DNA of 64,000 nt from JADFJB01 sp964464595 (GTDB lineage Bacteria; Zhuqueibacterota; JdFR-76; DREG01). The stretch is taken from NCBI GenBank assembly GCA_964464595.1, contig CAYXGW010000003.1, positions 62,001-126,000 of the forward strand, in the 5' to 3' direction. Both the position numbers and the translations under genes were made by a program. The notes beneath the pieces are model-generated. The model ran no database searches, was not told where the DNA came from, and saw only the letters and a program-made list of their open reading frames with translations. Positions 46,538 through 55,242 of this stretch are shown here, in pieces. How positions within the stretch are numbered: position 1 is the first letter of the stretch; each line of letters opens with the position of its first letter.

Positions 46538-47386
46538 ATGGTCAATCGGCGAGAGTTTATAAAATCATCAGCAGGGGCTTTTTGTGCACTAAACTTATCG
46601 TCAGTAAATCACAATGGATTCATATCCCCTAAGAAAAAATTGGATCGTATAGGACTTCAGCTTTACACCATTCGAACTGAAATGAAAAAAAATTTTGAGG
46701 AATCGTTGGCTAAAGTAGCAGAGATTGGTTATAAAGAAATTGAATTTGCCGGTTACTTTGGAAAAAAACCGGGGGAAATTGCTAAAATCCTAAAACAACT
46801 CGAGCTGGATGCGGTTGCGGCACATATTTCACTCAAGGATATCAATGAACAGTTTGAGGAAACAGTCGAAGCTGCCAAAACCATTGACCTTCATTATGTT
46901 ATTTTTCCCTCGTGGTTTGATAGACAAAAGTATAGCACAAAAGATTCCTTAAAGAGATTCGCAGAGATTTTGAATCAAGCGGGAGAAAAATGCAAATCTG
47001 CTGGAATACAGTTCGGCTATCATAACCATAGTTTTGAATTTAAGGAGATTGACGGCGTTATCCCTTATGATGTTTTTGTAAAAGAAACCGATCCTGAGTT
47101 GGTAGTCATGGAGATGGATTTATTTTGGATTATAAAAGGCGGACGGAAGCCCTTGGAATATTTTAAGCGTTATCCCGGCAGATTTCAATTGTGCCACGTA
47201 AAAGATATGGATAAAGATCAGAAAATGGTTGATGTCGGCAAAGGCAATATTGATTTTGGTGAGATACTCACTAAATCCAAACAAGCGGGACTAAAGCACT
47301 ATTTTGTCGAGCATGACAATCCCGATGATCCGTTTGAAAGCATAACTGCGAGTTTTAAACAGTTACAGGGTTTGGAGTTTGGTTAA
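46538..47386 (+). CDS. Tat-exported sugar phosphate isomerase/epimerase-like TIM-barrel protein
   Basis: 282 aa. The N-terminus has a twin-arginine motif (NRREFIKS), so the folded protein is likely exported. The rest is an AP endonuclease 2/xylose isomerase-like barrel: GLQLYTIRTEM, GYHNHSFEF, MEMDLFWI, CHVKDMDK, YFVEHDNPDDP, containing the metal-binding Glu, Asp and His residues of the family. The substrate is probably a carbohydrate or cyclitol. AAGGAGGT stands just before the ATG. Confidence 0.88.
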   Translation: MVNRREFIKSSAGAFCALNLSSVNHNGFISPKKKLDRIGLQLYTIRTEMKKNFEESLAKVAEIGYKEIEFAGYFGKKPGEIAKILKQLELDAVAAHISLKDINEQFEETVEAAKTIDLHYVIFPSWFDRQKYSTKDSLKRFAEILNQAGEKCKSAGIQFGYHNHSFEFKEIDGVIPYDVFVKETDPELVVMEMDLFWIIKGGRKPLEYFKRYPGRFQLCHVKDMDKDQKMVDVGKGNIDFGEILTKSKQAGLKHYFVEHDNPDDPFESITASFKQLQGLEFG

Positions 47387-47462
47387 GCTTGCGTGTAATT
47401 TTAACGTACAAGCCCTTTTAATTCTTTAGTTTTCTTCTCAATTAAATAAGCGAAAAGTATAA

Positions 47463-48308
47463 TTACCCCAAGTACTTTTGCAAAGTTCTATACCGGCTCT
47501 TGTGACGAAGCTTTCTGAGAGCTTTCTCTTTAATCTGGCGAACACGCTCTCGTGTGAGTTTAAAAATATCACCGATTTCTTCTAATGTTAGCGGACGGTC
47601 TAAGGATATGCCAAAATAGAGTTTGATGATTTTTGCTTCCCTGGTTGATAAAGTCATTAGTGCATTGTCAATATCGGTGTGAAGCGATTCATGTAATAAA
47701 TTGATGTCCGGTTGTGGTATATTATCATTTTGCAATACGTCCAATAAAGTATTAGCATCCATTTGTTGAAGAGGGGAATCTAATGAGAGATGATGGTTTG
47801 AGTTTTTCATCACATCACTTATTTCAGTAAAGGACATATCCATTTGCGCAGCCAGTTCATCTAGGTTTGGCTCTCTCTCGAATTTTTTCCCGAAAGCATG
47901 CATGGCTTTGCCGACTTTTTTAATGGATCCCACCCGATTAAGCGGTAATCTAACGATTCGGGATTGTTCTGCAAGAGCTTGTAGAATAGATTGTCGAATC
48001 CACCAAACCGCATATGAGATAAATTTATAACCCCGGGTTTCATCGAAGCGAGTGGCGGCTTTAATTAATCCCAAATTACCTTCGTTAACCAGGTCTTCCA
48101 TAGGCAGACCCTGGTTCAGGTATTCTTTGGCCACGCTTACGACGAATCTTAAGTTAGAACGTACCAGGCAGTCTAAAGCTTCTTTGTCATTATTTTTGAT
48201 TCGTTTGGCAAGCAACACTTCGTTTTCTGCGGATAAAGGATGATACTTTCCAATTTCCTCTAAATATTTTTCCAGAGATCTCTCTGTAGTATTATTATTT
48301 GTTTTAAT
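47463..48308 (-). CDS. sigA: Primary-type RNA polymerase sigma factor (SigA/RpoD, short Bacteroidota form)
   Basis: 281 aa if started at ATT 48308. Regions 1.2 (SLEKYLEEIGK), 2 (NLRFVVSVAKEYLNQGLPMEDLVNEGNLGL; KFISYAVWWIRQSI), 3 and 4 (LTLEEIGDIFKLTRERVRQIKEKAL) are all there, without region 1.1, as in the roughly 287-aa sigma A of Bacteroidota. The nearest ordinary start is GTG 48218, which would cut off region 1.2. The frame above it is open to TGA just before CTG 48326, and AGGAG lies at 48317-48321, so ATT 48308 or ATA 48311 is the likely start. This probably is the housekeeping sigma. Confidence 0.88.
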   Translation of the reverse strand: MKTNNNTTERSLEKYLEEIGKYHPLSAENEVLLAKRIKNNDKEALDCLVRSNLRFVVSVAKEYLNQGLPMEDLVNEGNLGLIKAATRFDETRGYKFISYAVWWIRQSILQALAEQSRIVRLPLNRVGSIKKVGKAMHAFGKKFEREPNLDELAAQMDMSFTEISDVMKNSNHHLSLDSPLQQMDANTLLDVLQNDNIPQPDINLLHESLHTDIDNALMTLSTREAKIIKLYFGISLDRPLTLEEIGDIFKLTRERVRQIKEKALRKLRHKSRYRTLQKYLG

Positions 48309-48689
48309 TATTGTATCTCCTGTCCGCAGTCACAAAAAAAGTCACTAAAATAAAATCAAAGGCTTTGGAATTATTATTTTGCAAAATTCAAATAGTAACA
48401 AATTAATTTTGGAAATGCAAAATCTTTTAGGTTAATTATATCAAATTTGTGCATTGAATGAAATTCTTCGCTGTCGTTTCGTTTGTAAATATGTTTTTTG
48501 TAATTTTTCATAAAATTTCTTAAAAAATAACTTGACTTAAAATGATCAAATGTATAAGTTTTTAACTTAATATTTATTACTTCATGAATTTAGCTCGGAA
48601 ATAATCTTCATTATTGAGAACGTTTATTTCATACTTCACGGCATTAATAGTTTTTAACTGTGTTTAATATCGGTATTTTTGGTATTTGA
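48309..48689. promoter_or_regulatory. Divergent region between the sigma gene and the surface-protein cluster
   Basis: About 380 bp, very AT-rich. It holds the AGGAG site of the sigma gene. A possible rightward promoter is TTGACT (48532-48537) with TATAAG (48553-48558), but the spacer is only 15 nt, so it is weak. No gene is seen. Confidence 0.35.
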
Positions 48690-50828
48690 ATGAGAACCCT
48701 GGCAAGAATAATAACAGTATTTTTACTTTTTTCCCCGGCATTATTGTATTCCCAGGAAAACAAATCTGATCGAGGGATTAGGAAAATCATAGTAGACGAT
48801 GATAGCCGGTACACCACTGCTGGCAACATAGGCCTGTCTATAACTAATTTTGGTACTTTTGGTGATGGATTTGCTGTTCAATCACCAACAGATCAACCAT
48901 CTTGTGAATACCCATTGGGTTCAGGTATTGAGCATGTTTTCGTAGGAGGATTATGGGTTGGCGGTAAAAGAGATGATGGCACCACCCTGGTTACCACCGG
49001 AGCAAGAGATATTCCCGCATTAAGGGATGTAGCTGCAGGATTTGAGTTTACCAATTCGGATGATCCCAATGATGTTGTGCTGGAACGCTCTAGTATCTTA
49101 GATAATCCTTTCTTCGATCCTAAAGCCATTAGCCATCAAGATTTCATTATTGATTTTACGGATTCAAACCTGGTTGTGCCAGGAACTACGATTCGTATTC
49201 CTCAACACAATCCTATAAATATTACTGTCCATTTAGAAACTTATGCTTGGAATTTTCCTTTTGCGGATGCATTTGTGCTATTTAACTATACAATCAAAAA
49301 TACCGGTAAAAACCGCCTAAACGATGTCTATGTTTCTATTTGGTCGGACCTGGTCATCCGAAACACGAATATAACACCTCCTCGAGTCGGTGCGCCATTT
49401 TACCAACATGTAGGAAATGGGTATGTCGATTCGTTGGGAATGGCTTATGCATATGATTTTGATGGTGATCCAGGATTTACAGATAATGGTCTTTATGTGG
49501 CCATAAAGTTTTTGGGTGCTACACCACAAAGAGACGAGTTGGTATACCGGTTAGGAACCACATACAATGCCTGGTTGTTTAGAAACTCCGCAGATCCTTT
49601 GTTTTTTTCACCTCAAACGGACATTGCTTCATATGAAAAACAAAAATCGCCTTTAACACAAGGGATTATTGATAATTTTCTAGCGGGCGCTGTTGGAAAT
49701 TACATGACTTTGATTACAACGGGTCCTTTCGAAAAACTAGATCCGGATTCATCTATCAATGTTGTTTTTGCCATAATCTGTGCAAATAAATCAAGCAATG
49801 ATCTCACAACAGATGATACAAATGCAAGTAAGAAGGATTTATTCACAAATGCCTTCTGGGCCCAAACGGCATATGATGGCGAAGACCGAAACAGCAATAA
49901 TCAATTAGATCCCGGGGAAGACCTTGATAATGATGGAGAAATTGATCGCTATGTATTGCCGACACCTCCTTTAACTCCGAAATTAAAAATTATTCCATCA
50001 GATAAAACGGTAACCCTATACTGGGATCGTTTGGCTGAAGAATCTATAGACTTCATAAGCGGTGAAAAAGATTTTGAAGGGTATCGGATCTATAGAACAA
50101 AACTGGCGGAAGATCTTCCCGGGCGAGACTTGTTGACTTCTTTAAGCGAGATTGCAGAATTTGATATGGTAAACAATATTGGTTATGATACGGGATTTGA
50201 TTTTGTGAAACTAGATGAACCGATAACATTCGGTGAGGTTTTCGAAAATCCGGTAACGCAGCAGACTGAAACAATATTTTATCACTACAAATTTGTGAAT
50301 ACAAATTTACTCAATGGCTGGCAGTACGCATATTCGGTTTCAGCATTTGATCGTGGTGATCCTGAAATAAATCTTGGCAGCCTTGAAAGCAGTCGCTTGG
50401 CAAATGCGACTCGTGTATTTCCCGGTGTTGCAAGCATGGAAACCCAAATAGCTCAAGATCCGGGCAAGAAAATAAAAGTGGGTGTTTATCCCAATCCATA
50501 CCGGGTTGGGGCTGCCTGGGATGGATTTCTTGAGCGCGAAAGAAAAATCTATTTCTATAATTTACCGGCAAGCAGTGAAGTTAGAATATACACCCTCGCC
50601 GGTGATTTGATCGATTCTTTCGAACATCAGGAAGAATCTTACGCCGGCGATGGCATTCAATGGTTCGAGCGCTTTGCTGGCAGCAATCGTGTTTTTGCCG
50701 GTGGAGAACATGCCTGGGATCTGGTTACAGCCAGCGACCAGGCCATCGCTTCGGGACTATATTTTTTTACAGTAGAAAATTTACAAAATGGTGAGATTCA
50801 AAGAGGTAAATTTATGGTTATTAAATAG
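48690..50828 (+). CDS. Large secreted protein with a sorting-type C-terminus
   Basis: 712 aa. A signal peptide (about 1-21) precedes a long beta-rich region with no family I can name (AETY..FPFADAFVLFNYTIKN..; many Asp/Asn). A calcium-type stretch (NSNNQLDPGEDLDNDGEID) at about 400-420 and a fibronectin-like part follow. The final ~90 residues (VGVYPNPYRVG ... YTLAGDLIDSF ... ASGLYFFTVENLQNGE) resemble a type IX sorting domain. It opens the surface/export cluster and is likely exported with its neighbours. Confidence 0.75.
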   Translation: MRTLARIITVFLLFSPALLYSQENKSDRGIRKIIVDDDSRYTTAGNIGLSITNFGTFGDGFAVQSPTDQPSCEYPLGSGIEHVFVGGLWVGGKRDDGTTLVTTGARDIPALRDVAAGFEFTNSDDPNDVVLERSSILDNPFFDPKAISHQDFIIDFTDSNLVVPGTTIRIPQHNPINITVHLETYAWNFPFADAFVLFNYTIKNTGKNRLNDVYVSIWSDLVIRNTNITPPRVGAPFYQHVGNGYVDSLGMAYAYDFDGDPGFTDNGLYVAIKFLGATPQRDELVYRLGTTYNAWLFRNSADPLFFSPQTDIASYEKQKSPLTQGIIDNFLAGAVGNYMTLITTGPFEKLDPDSSINVVFAIICANKSSNDLTTDDTNASKKDLFTNAFWAQTAYDGEDRNSNNQLDPGEDLDNDGEIDRYVLPTPPLTPKLKIIPSDKTVTLYWDRLAEESIDFISGEKDFEGYRIYRTKLAEDLPGRDLLTSLSEIAEFDMVNNIGYDTGFDFVKLDEPITFGEVFENPVTQQTETIFYHYKFVNTNLLNGWQYAYSVSAFDRGDPEINLGSLESSRLANATRVFPGVASMETQIAQDPGKKIKVGVYPNPYRVGAAWDGFLERERKIYFYNLPASSEVRIYTLAGDLIDSFEHQEESYAGDGIQWFERFAGSNRVFAGGEHAWDLVTASDQAIASGLYFFTVENLQNGEIQRGKFMVIK

Positions 50829-50896
50829 AGAGGAAAGGAGGAAACAGTATTTTTGTTGGTATTAATTAAATTACTTAACGTTTGGGAGGTAAAAGA

Positions 50897-53749
50897 ATGA
50901 AGAAATCTATCGGATTAGTTATAATATGCGCTTTTGTTTTTCTGGGCGCTTCATTATCATTTGGACAGGGACATTTGTTAATCACGGAGTTTGCTGTAAC
51001 GCCCACCGAAGGAGAGTTTATAGAAATTTACAATCCTACTGCGAATTCCATTGATTTGACAAATTATTATGTAACAGATGCTACATTTTCAGGAAGCGAA
51101 ACCAGCCCTCCTGTTTATTATTACGAAATAGTGGAAGGCGGCGGCGGCGGCGGTACCTTCGGAGATTTTAATTCAAGATTCCCCGCTGGTGCTGAAATCG
51201 GACCAGGTGAATATCAAACAATAGCTTTAAATGGAAATGGCGACTTTCTTGCTGCTTACGGTAAAGAACCAACATATGAATTATATGAAGATAATACAGC
51301 GACTGATGTGCCGGATATGCTCGAAGCTGTAGCCGGTAGTATAAATGGACAAGGCGGCTTATCTGGCGGTGAAGTTATCGTTTTATATTGGTGGGATGGA
51401 GCAACAGATTTGGTGTCAGATATTGATTATGTCGTTTGGGATGACAAAAGAGAAGCCGTTGATAAAACCGATATAAAAATGGACGGGCCGGATGCAGACA
51501 CGGATTCTTCGACATATGCTGACGATACCCCAATCAGTGCGCAAACGGTTGTGAATACGGGTAATGTTCCCGGCGATAGGCCTCCTTCTCATAGTTTCGG
51601 CAATTCCGCCCAACGTAAATTAGATGTAGAAGATGTTGAAACATGGACTGGCGGAAATGGCATTACCGGTCATGATGAGACCAGCGAAAACACGTCTTTT
51701 TTAGGCGGTATATGGACTATTGATGAACCGGCTACACCTGGGTGGCGTTCGATAGGAGATAGCCTGACAATTGCGGACCTTCAATTTCTCAGGGCAGAAG
51801 ATATTGGTGCGGGAGCCAATGACGATGCTCCCCGTGAAGGTGACACGCTGACGGTTACCGGCGTTGTCATGCACCAAATGAATGAACTTTTTCTTGGTGC
51901 ACGGTGGGGCGGCTTTCTTTCAGACCTACATGGCGGCCCGTGGAGTGGGTTTTTTGTGATTCAAAACGATTCCACAGTTTCAGGGACAAATTTAATTGCT
52001 GCTCAACCTGGCGACAAAATCAGGTTGACAGGCGTTCTCCAGGAATTTCCCGGCAATGCTACTCAAAGTATTTCGCAACTAGTACTATCTACATCACCCG
52101 CTGTTCCAATAGAGTTTTTAGATTTTGGTTTGGCGCCCCCTGATACCATGTTGCTAACACCCGGTGATTTAGGCGCTACCGGTTCAGGCGAGGATCCGAC
52201 ATTGACGGAACGATTGGAAAGCACCCTGGTTCGTTTTGAAAATCTTGAAGTTCTAAGTAACGCCCCGGGCCAGTCTGGTCAAATAATGACCGCCGGTGAT
52301 GCGACAGGTACTATTGCCATAGACGATTATTTTTTAAATTTGAGAACCTTGGTAACGAGCAATGGCGGACAGTGGCCAGGCTTTCCGGCAGGTACTAAAA
52401 TCAACATTACAGGTTTCGTGCGAGATGTCCAATCAGGAGGTTTAGGCAGAACAACCATTAATCCACGCAGTTTGGCTGACATCGAAATTGCTTCTATTCC
52501 CCCCGAAATTTCTAGTGTCGTAAGAGATCCGGCAACACCTGCATCCACAGATAATGTTACGGTTACAGCGGATATCGTGGATGGAGATGGAACTGTGGCT
52601 TCTGCAAACCTGATGTACAGTGTTGATGAGGGTGAATACCAAACTGTTGCAATGGTGGAAGGTAGTAGTTTTTCGGGTGAAATTCCGGCCCAGGCAGACA
52701 ATGCATTTGTGAAATTCTTTCTGGAAGCGACAGATAATGCCAGCAACACTACCATATTTCCGGGTGATACCAGCGCCGCCACATTTTTCTACTTTGTGCG
52801 AGACGCCGGGATATCCATAAGCGATGTTCAGCAAACCCCATTTGCTGACGGACGATCAGGATATGACGGCCTGGAGGTCACTCTAACAGGAATAGTCACT
52901 TCCCCCAAAGAGAATTTTGACGGGGGGTTTATTAACAGATCATTTTACATTCAGGACGCAGAAGCTGTCTGGAGCGGCATACAAGTATTTGATCCTGCCG
53001 ATTCGGTAGGTCTCGGCGACAATGTAACGGTTACCGGAACGGTTGGAGAAAACTTCGCCCTGACTCGGTTAACCAACATTACTTCATTTACAAGGAACAG
53101 TTCCGGGGATCCACCGGCTCCTGTTGTTGTAACTACAGGTGAAATCGGTACGGGTGGAGAGAACGCGGAAGCCTATGAAAGTGTGCTGGTTGAAGTGCGG
53201 AATGTTACGGTCACTGATCCTTTCCCTGATGGAGTAGGTAACACCCGGTTTGGTGAATTTTCTGTCGACGATGGTTCCGGAGAAGTAAGAATCGATGACG
53301 AGAGTATTCATAGTTATACTCAGACCGATACCATGTGGACAGGCGGTGAAACCATTGCATTTATTCGTGGTATTCAACATTACCACAATAGTAATTATAA
53401 AATTCAACCCAGAAATGATGGAGATTTGGGCGATATTACTACTGGTGTCGATGATATTGATAATATCCCGCTTGTTTTTGATCTCCGGCAAAATTATCCA
53501 AATCCATTCAATCCGGTAACGACGATTCAGTATTCACTTCCCCAAAAAGAGTTGGTATCCATTACTATATTTAATTTAATGGGCCAAAAAGTAACGACAC
53601 TTGTGGATAAGGTACAAGCTGCAGGAAAACATGCAATTCGCTGGCAAGGGACAAACAGCCAGAACCTGAAAGTAGCTTCGGGCATTTACTTTTACAAGAT
53701 GAAGTCCGGAAGTTTTACCAAGATCCAGAAAATGCTGCTTTTAAAATAG
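50897..53749 (+). CDS. Secreted lamin-tail-domain protein with T9SS sorting domain
   Basis: 950 aa. After the signal peptide comes a lamin-tail (LTD) domain (LLITEFAVTPTEGEFIEIYNP) with a glycine run (EGGGGGGTFG). Several OB-fold-like DNA-binding-type units follow (VTVTGTVGENFALTRL; VTGVVMHQMNEL), with Ig-like spacers. It ends with the type IX sorting domain RQNYPNPFNPVTTIQYSLP ... FNLMGQKVTTL. LTD plus OB-fold combinations occur in extracellular nucleases, but no nuclease motif was seen. ATG 50897 with GGGAGGT at 50884-50890 is the start. A strong terminator follows. Confidence 0.85.
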   Translation: MKKSIGLVIICAFVFLGASLSFGQGHLLITEFAVTPTEGEFIEIYNPTANSIDLTNYYVTDATFSGSETSPPVYYYEIVEGGGGGGTFGDFNSRFPAGAEIGPGEYQTIALNGNGDFLAAYGKEPTYELYEDNTATDVPDMLEAVAGSINGQGGLSGGEVIVLYWWDGATDLVSDIDYVVWDDKREAVDKTDIKMDGPDADTDSSTYADDTPISAQTVVNTGNVPGDRPPSHSFGNSAQRKLDVEDVETWTGGNGITGHDETSENTSFLGGIWTIDEPATPGWRSIGDSLTIADLQFLRAEDIGAGANDDAPREGDTLTVTGVVMHQMNELFLGARWGGFLSDLHGGPWSGFFVIQNDSTVSGTNLIAAQPGDKIRLTGVLQEFPGNATQSISQLVLSTSPAVPIEFLDFGLAPPDTMLLTPGDLGATGSGEDPTLTERLESTLVRFENLEVLSNAPGQSGQIMTAGDATGTIAIDDYFLNLRTLVTSNGGQWPGFPAGTKINITGFVRDVQSGGLGRTTINPRSLADIEIASIPPEISSVVRDPATPASTDNVTVTADIVDGDGTVASANLMYSVDEGEYQTVAMVEGSSFSGEIPAQADNAFVKFFLEATDNASNTTIFPGDTSAATFFYFVRDAGISISDVQQTPFADGRSGYDGLEVTLTGIVTSPKENFDGGFINRSFYIQDAEAVWSGIQVFDPADSVGLGDNVTVTGTVGENFALTRLTNITSFTRNSSGDPPAPVVVTTGEIGTGGENAEAYESVLVEVRNVTVTDPFPDGVGNTRFGEFSVDDGSGEVRIDDESIHSYTQTDTMWTGGETIAFIRGIQHYHNSNYKIQPRNDGDLGDITTGVDDIDNIPLVFDLRQNYPNPFNPVTTIQYSLPQKELVSITIFNLMGQKVTTLVDKVQAAGKHAIRWQGTNSQNLKVASGIYFYKMKSGSFTKIQKMLLLK

Positions 53750-53766
53750 TATTATAGAAATATCCT

Positions 53767-53805
53767 AAAGGGAGGACAGTTTAAATTGTTCTCCCTTTTA
53801 ATTTA
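53767..53805 (+). terminator. Terminator after the LTD protein gene
   Basis: Stem AAAGGGAGGACA / TGTTCTCCCTTT (12 pairs, one G-U) with an 8-nt loop and a T-rich tail. It divides the upstream two secreted-protein genes from the following operon. Confidence 0.8.
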
Positions 53806-53829
53806 TAAGGAACATTAGGAAAAAACTTC

Positions 53830-55227
53830 TTGTTAAAAATTATTATGGCTGTAATGAGTTTATTCATTCGCAGAATTTTGATAGTCGGGATTTTGTTTGT
53901 TGGCTGCTCTGAAGACTTTTCTGACAATCCTCAACCGAACCAGCCGCCCGAGACCCATATTTCAATTTTGTCAGACAATCAATTGAACGGTACCACAAGC
54001 CGCCAAACCTTTAATTGGTGGGGTGATGATCCCGACGGATTTGTTACCGGATTTATCTATACTTTTGATGAAAATGCTGAAAACGTAGAAACGTGGGATA
54101 ATGAATCCCCTCAACCCTTTTGGACCTTCACTACTGAAAGAGGTCAAACTTTTACCCTTAGGCTTGCCGGGGAAGACACGGTTTACACACTTCGTGTAAA
54201 AGCCATCGACGATGATGGGGCAGCAGATCCGAGTTCCGCTGAAAAACAATTTCCGATTATCAATTCAAAACCATTTGTTGAATTTCCTGTAGGAACTGAT
54301 GTTCCTGAAACCACATTTACCATAGCTTCCATTTTATGGTCGGGATCAGATCCGGACGGTGATAATAATATAGCAAAATTTCAATATGTTTTGGATGACA
54401 CTACTAAAACTTGGATAGAAATCGAACCCAATATCAATTCTGTAACTTTAACCGCTGCCGACGGTCTTACCGAGGGCGAACATATCTTCTATCTTCGCGC
54501 ATTTGATATAGCCGGCGCCAAAAGTAATACCATCCGTATGCCGCGTGATGATTCAAATGTTTGGTATGTTCGAGTCCCTAAGAGTAATTTTCTTGTTATA
54601 GACGACCATGACATTTTAGACAATACTGCAGCTTTTTATCAAGCAATTCTTAAACCGCTGGTAAATACATTTGATGTTTGGGATATAAAGCGAGATGGTG
54701 GAGCTTTGGAGCCTCCAAGTTCTAAAGCATTTACCGAAACACTTCTATTATTTGATCGGATATTCTGGTTTTCGGATCCTAATCCAACTTTGGAAAAAGC
54801 ACAAGTGAGTATTCCTCAATTTCTGGAGAATGGCGGTAAGGTGATTATGTCTCTTAGTTTTTCAACGACGACAAGCAATGTAGGTGATCCGCTTGCTTTT
54901 GCGCCAGTAGACAGCCTGGGTGATAGGATTAGTCGAATTACCAGGAATCAGCTTTTTACACGCTCAGCGTTTGCTGAACAATTGGGTCTGCCGGAATTGA
55001 AACAAAATACTGCTATTATTCCAAATGTGTTCCCACTAGCTCCAAAGATTAGTGCTAATCCGTTATATGCTTTGGCTGCAAAGCCGGGCTCCTGGAGTGG
55101 TGAACCCGTTATCGGATTAATCGATGCGAATAATACTTTTGTGTTTTTTGGTCTGCCTTTGGCCGGCCTTGATGGCTTTGGTTCAGTAAGTGAATTAATA
55201 GGTAAAATTATTCTGGAAATTTTTTAA
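53830..55227 (+). CDS. Lipoprotein of the surface-export cluster
   Basis: 465 aa. The signal peptide ends in a lipobox (LFVGC), giving lipid attachment. Two Ig/FN3-like domains (about 35-240; DPDGFVTGFIYTFDEN, DPDGDNNIAKFQYVLDD) are followed by a segment (about 250-465) with a Rossmann-like pattern (NFLVIDDHDILDN ... GGKVIMSLSFST). TTG 53830 or ATG 53845 are possible starts. It ends 15 nt before the TonB receptor start, so it may be the surface partner (SusD-like by position only) of that receptor. Confidence 0.72.
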   Translation: MLKIIMAVMSLFIRRILIVGILFVGCSEDFSDNPQPNQPPETHISILSDNQLNGTTSRQTFNWWGDDPDGFVTGFIYTFDENAENVETWDNESPQPFWTFTTERGQTFTLRLAGEDTVYTLRVKAIDDDGAADPSSAEKQFPIINSKPFVEFPVGTDVPETTFTIASILWSGSDPDGDNNIAKFQYVLDDTTKTWIEIEPNINSVTLTAADGLTEGEHIFYLRAFDIAGAKSNTIRMPRDDSNVWYVRVPKSNFLVIDDHDILDNTAAFYQAILKPLVNTFDVWDIKRDGGALEPPSSKAFTETLLLFDRIFWFSDPNPTLEKAQVSIPQFLENGGKVIMSLSFSTTTSNVGDPLAFAPVDSLGDRISRITRNQLFTRSAFAEQLGLPELKQNTAIIPNVFPLAPKISANPLYALAAKPGSWSGEPVIGLIDANNTFVFFGLPLAGLDGFGSVSELIGKIILEIF

Positions 55228-55242
55228 ATTTTGGGTGGTTCG

